A DNA stretch of 14,083 bases from GCA-003244245 sp035997545. GTDB taxonomy: Bacteria > Actinomycetota > Actinomycetes > Mycobacteriales > Pseudonocardiaceae. The position numbers and the translations under genes were made by a program. Positions 12,662 to 14,083 of the stretch are shown piece after piece. Under the pieces are notes generated by a model, which had not been told where the DNA came from, ran no database searches, and saw only the letters and a list, made by a program, of their open reading frames with translations. The DNA is taken from NCBI GenBank assembly GCA_035997545.1, contig DASYIL010000082.1, forward strand, positions 1 through 14,083, given 5' to 3'. Position 1 is the first letter of the stretch. The number at the start of each line of letters is the position of its first letter.

Positions 12662-14083
12662 TCAGTCAGCGAGCAGCAGGGCGACGGGGTAGCGGGCGAG
12701 CAGATCGGCCAGCGGCACCGAACCCGACACCGAGAAACCGGTGAATGTGTCGGTCCAGGAGCCCTCGGGCAGGGTCAGCGCGGTCTCGCCCCAGCTGCCG
12801 CGGGCGGCCAGCCCGACCGGCAGCCGGGTCGCGACCGCGGCAACCCCGCGACGGGCGAACGCGACGGCGTGCGCCGCTGCCACACCGTCCGCGCGTAGCG
12901 GGGTGTAGCCGGTAAACCGCTCGGGATGGTCGCGGCGGGCGCGCAGGGCCCGGGACACCACGAGCAGCTTGGCCGCGCCCGACGAGTCCACGTCGGGCAG
13001 CCAGCTGTCGTCTATCCGCGCCAGCAGGTCGGCACGTGCGCCGAAGTCCACCGGGCGGCGGTTGTCCGGGTCCACCAGCGAGAGGTCCCACAGCTCGCAG
13101 CCCTGGTAGGTGTCCGGCACACCGGGCATCGCCAGTTGAAGCAGCACCGCCGACAGTGCGTTCGATCGGCCAGGCGGGGTGATCTGCTCCGCCACTCTGA
13201 CCACGGCGGCGCGCAGCGCGGGGTCGTCCAGCGCAGCGTCGGCGACGGCGTGCATAGCGGCCTCGAACGCCTCGTCCGGGTCGGTCCAGCTGGTGCGGGT
13301 CCGCGCCTCCCGCATCGCTTTCTCCAGGTAGGCGTGCATCCGGTCCGGTGGCAGCGGCCACGCCCCAACCAGGGTCTGCCAGAGCAGGTGGCCCAGCGCC
13401 GCGTCGGGCACGGCTGCCCCGGCTGCCTCGGCCAGCCTGGTGAACTCCCGAACAGCGTCCGCCCACAGCGCCGGCAGCTCGGAGAGCACCGCCAGCCGGG
13501 CCCGTACGTCACCGGAACGTTTGGTGTCATGCGTGGACAGCGTGGTCATGCCGTGCGGGGCGAGCTCCTCGCGGCGTACCAAGGTGGCGTGGAAGTCGTC
13601 GACGTCGAGTCCGAAGCGGGCCGGATCCCCGCCCACCTCGTTGAGCGCGATGAACCGGGTCCAGCGGTAGTAGGCGGTGTCCTCCACCCCCTTGGCCATC
13701 ACCGCGCCGGAAGTCTGCTGGAACCGGACCGCGAGCTCATCGTCCGGATCCCGCAGCCGGGGAGAGAGCGCCTCCAGCGTCGCGGCCAGGTCGGGACGCT
13801 GATCCCGAGCGGCCGCGAGCGCCTGATCGAGGTGCTCGACCCCGTCCGGCAGGTAGGACCGATAGACCGAAAAGCAGGCCAGTACCTCGGCCAGCGCGGC
13901 AGCGACATCGGAGACATTCGAGGTGGTGGGGGCCAGCGCGGCCAGGCGGCGCAGCTCGGAGCCGAGCATGCCGGTGGCCACGTCCAGCTTGCAGTCGTGC
14001 ACCAGTTGCGTCCAGCTGGTCTGGACCCCGGTCAGCTCGGTGTCCAGCGCGGTGAACGCCGTTTCCCCGGCGGGGTCAACGAG
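12662..14083 (-). CDS. treY: Maltooligosyl trehalose synthase, C-terminal 473 residues (5' end outside the window)
   Basis: The frame is open to the window edge; the family is usually about 750-820 aa, so roughly the last 60% is here. TreY turns the reducing-end alpha-1,4 bond of a maltodextrin into the alpha-1,1 bond of trehalose. Signatures: AKGVEDTAYYRWTRFIALNE then VGGDP, THDTKRSGDVRARLAVL, and PGVPDTYQGCELWDLSLVDP followed by DNRRPVDF. The catalytic GH13 residues lie in the missing N-terminal part. The C-terminal part ends with a beta-rich domain (VAFARRGVAAVATRLPVGL to the VALLLAD end). It is encoded upstream of treZ in the same direction; a treX-like debranching gene would be expected further upstream, outside the window. 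Confidence 0.94.
   Translation of the reverse strand, partial: LVDPAGETAFTALDTELTGVQTSWTQLVHDCKLDVATGMLGSELRRLAALAPTTSNVSDVAAALAEVLACFSVYRSYLPDGVEHLDQALAAARDQRPDLAATLEALSPRLRDPDDELAVRFQQTSGAVMAKGVEDTAYYRWTRFIALNEVGGDPARFGLDVDDFHATLVRREELAPHGMTTLSTHDTKRSGDVRARLAVLSELPALWADAVREFTRLAEAAGAAVPDAALGHLLWQTLVGAWPLPPDRMHAYLEKAMREARTRTSWTDPDEAFEAAMHAVADAALDDPALRAAVVRVAEQITPPGRSNALSAVLLQLAMPGVPDTYQGCELWDLSLVDPDNRRPVDFGARADLLARIDDSWLPDVDSSGAAKLLVVSRALRARRDHPERFTGYTPLRADGVAAAHAVAFARRGVAAVATRLPVGLAARGSWGETALTLPEGSWTDTFTGFSVSGSVPLADLLARYPVALLLAD

Noticed and set aside
1..14083. CRISPR array, insertion sequence or prophage
   Set aside because: No regularly spaced repeats, transposase motifs, terminal inverted repeats with target duplications, or phage genes were seen.

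Overview
The window looks like high-GC actinobacterial chromosome. The gene content and order suggest an Actinomycetes member near Pseudonocardiaceae, but this is an inference from remembered gene orders and protein families, with no database search. Pointers are ribBA-ribH followed by a two-helix PH-like membrane protein, a bcp gene divergent from a small DUF3618 protein, a treY-treZ pair, and several XRE/TPR regulators.

Layout. Positions 1-360 hold the end of an unknown + strand gene, a tiny overlapping + gene and a strong hairpin terminator. Positions 442-2496 hold two minus-strand genes, an Hsp20 small heat-shock protein and a succinate-semialdehyde dehydrogenase-type aldehyde dehydrogenase. 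Positions 2500-4288 are mostly decayed: a plus-strand remnant of a TPR protein, a nested hairpin, and a minus-strand XRE regulator with an internal deletion and frameshifts. Positions 4289-6592 form a compact + strand operon: ribBA and ribH (riboflavin synthesis) plus the PH-like membrane protein. Positions 6593-8184 are again eroded, with a regulator tail, a 5-formyltetrahydrofolate cyclo-ligase-family gene with one frameshift, and a second XRE regulator with an internal deletion. Positions 8447-9442 hold a row of four small + strand ORFs, AT-richer than their neighbours to the eye and divergent from the second XRE gene. Positions 9481-9858 hold a small minus-strand gene with an in-frame stop, then an odd tRNA gene. 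Positions 9910-14083 return to well-kept housekeeping genes: bcp, a DUF3618 protein, treZ and the C-terminal part of treY.

How it fits together. The intact genes are conserved functions: protein quality control, aldehyde oxidation, flavin synthesis, peroxide removal, and trehalose synthesis from maltodextrin by TreY then TreZ. Nearly all damaged genes belong to the accessory regulator islands between them. Both XRE genes keep a start and the HTH and have lost the middle of the protein. I see no CRISPR array, no insertion sequence and no phage module.

The observations most worth checking are the tRNA (class I body, UAG anticodon, C at position 33), the repeated internal-deletion pattern in the regulators, and the small-protein cassette with a direct repeat in its divergent promoter region.
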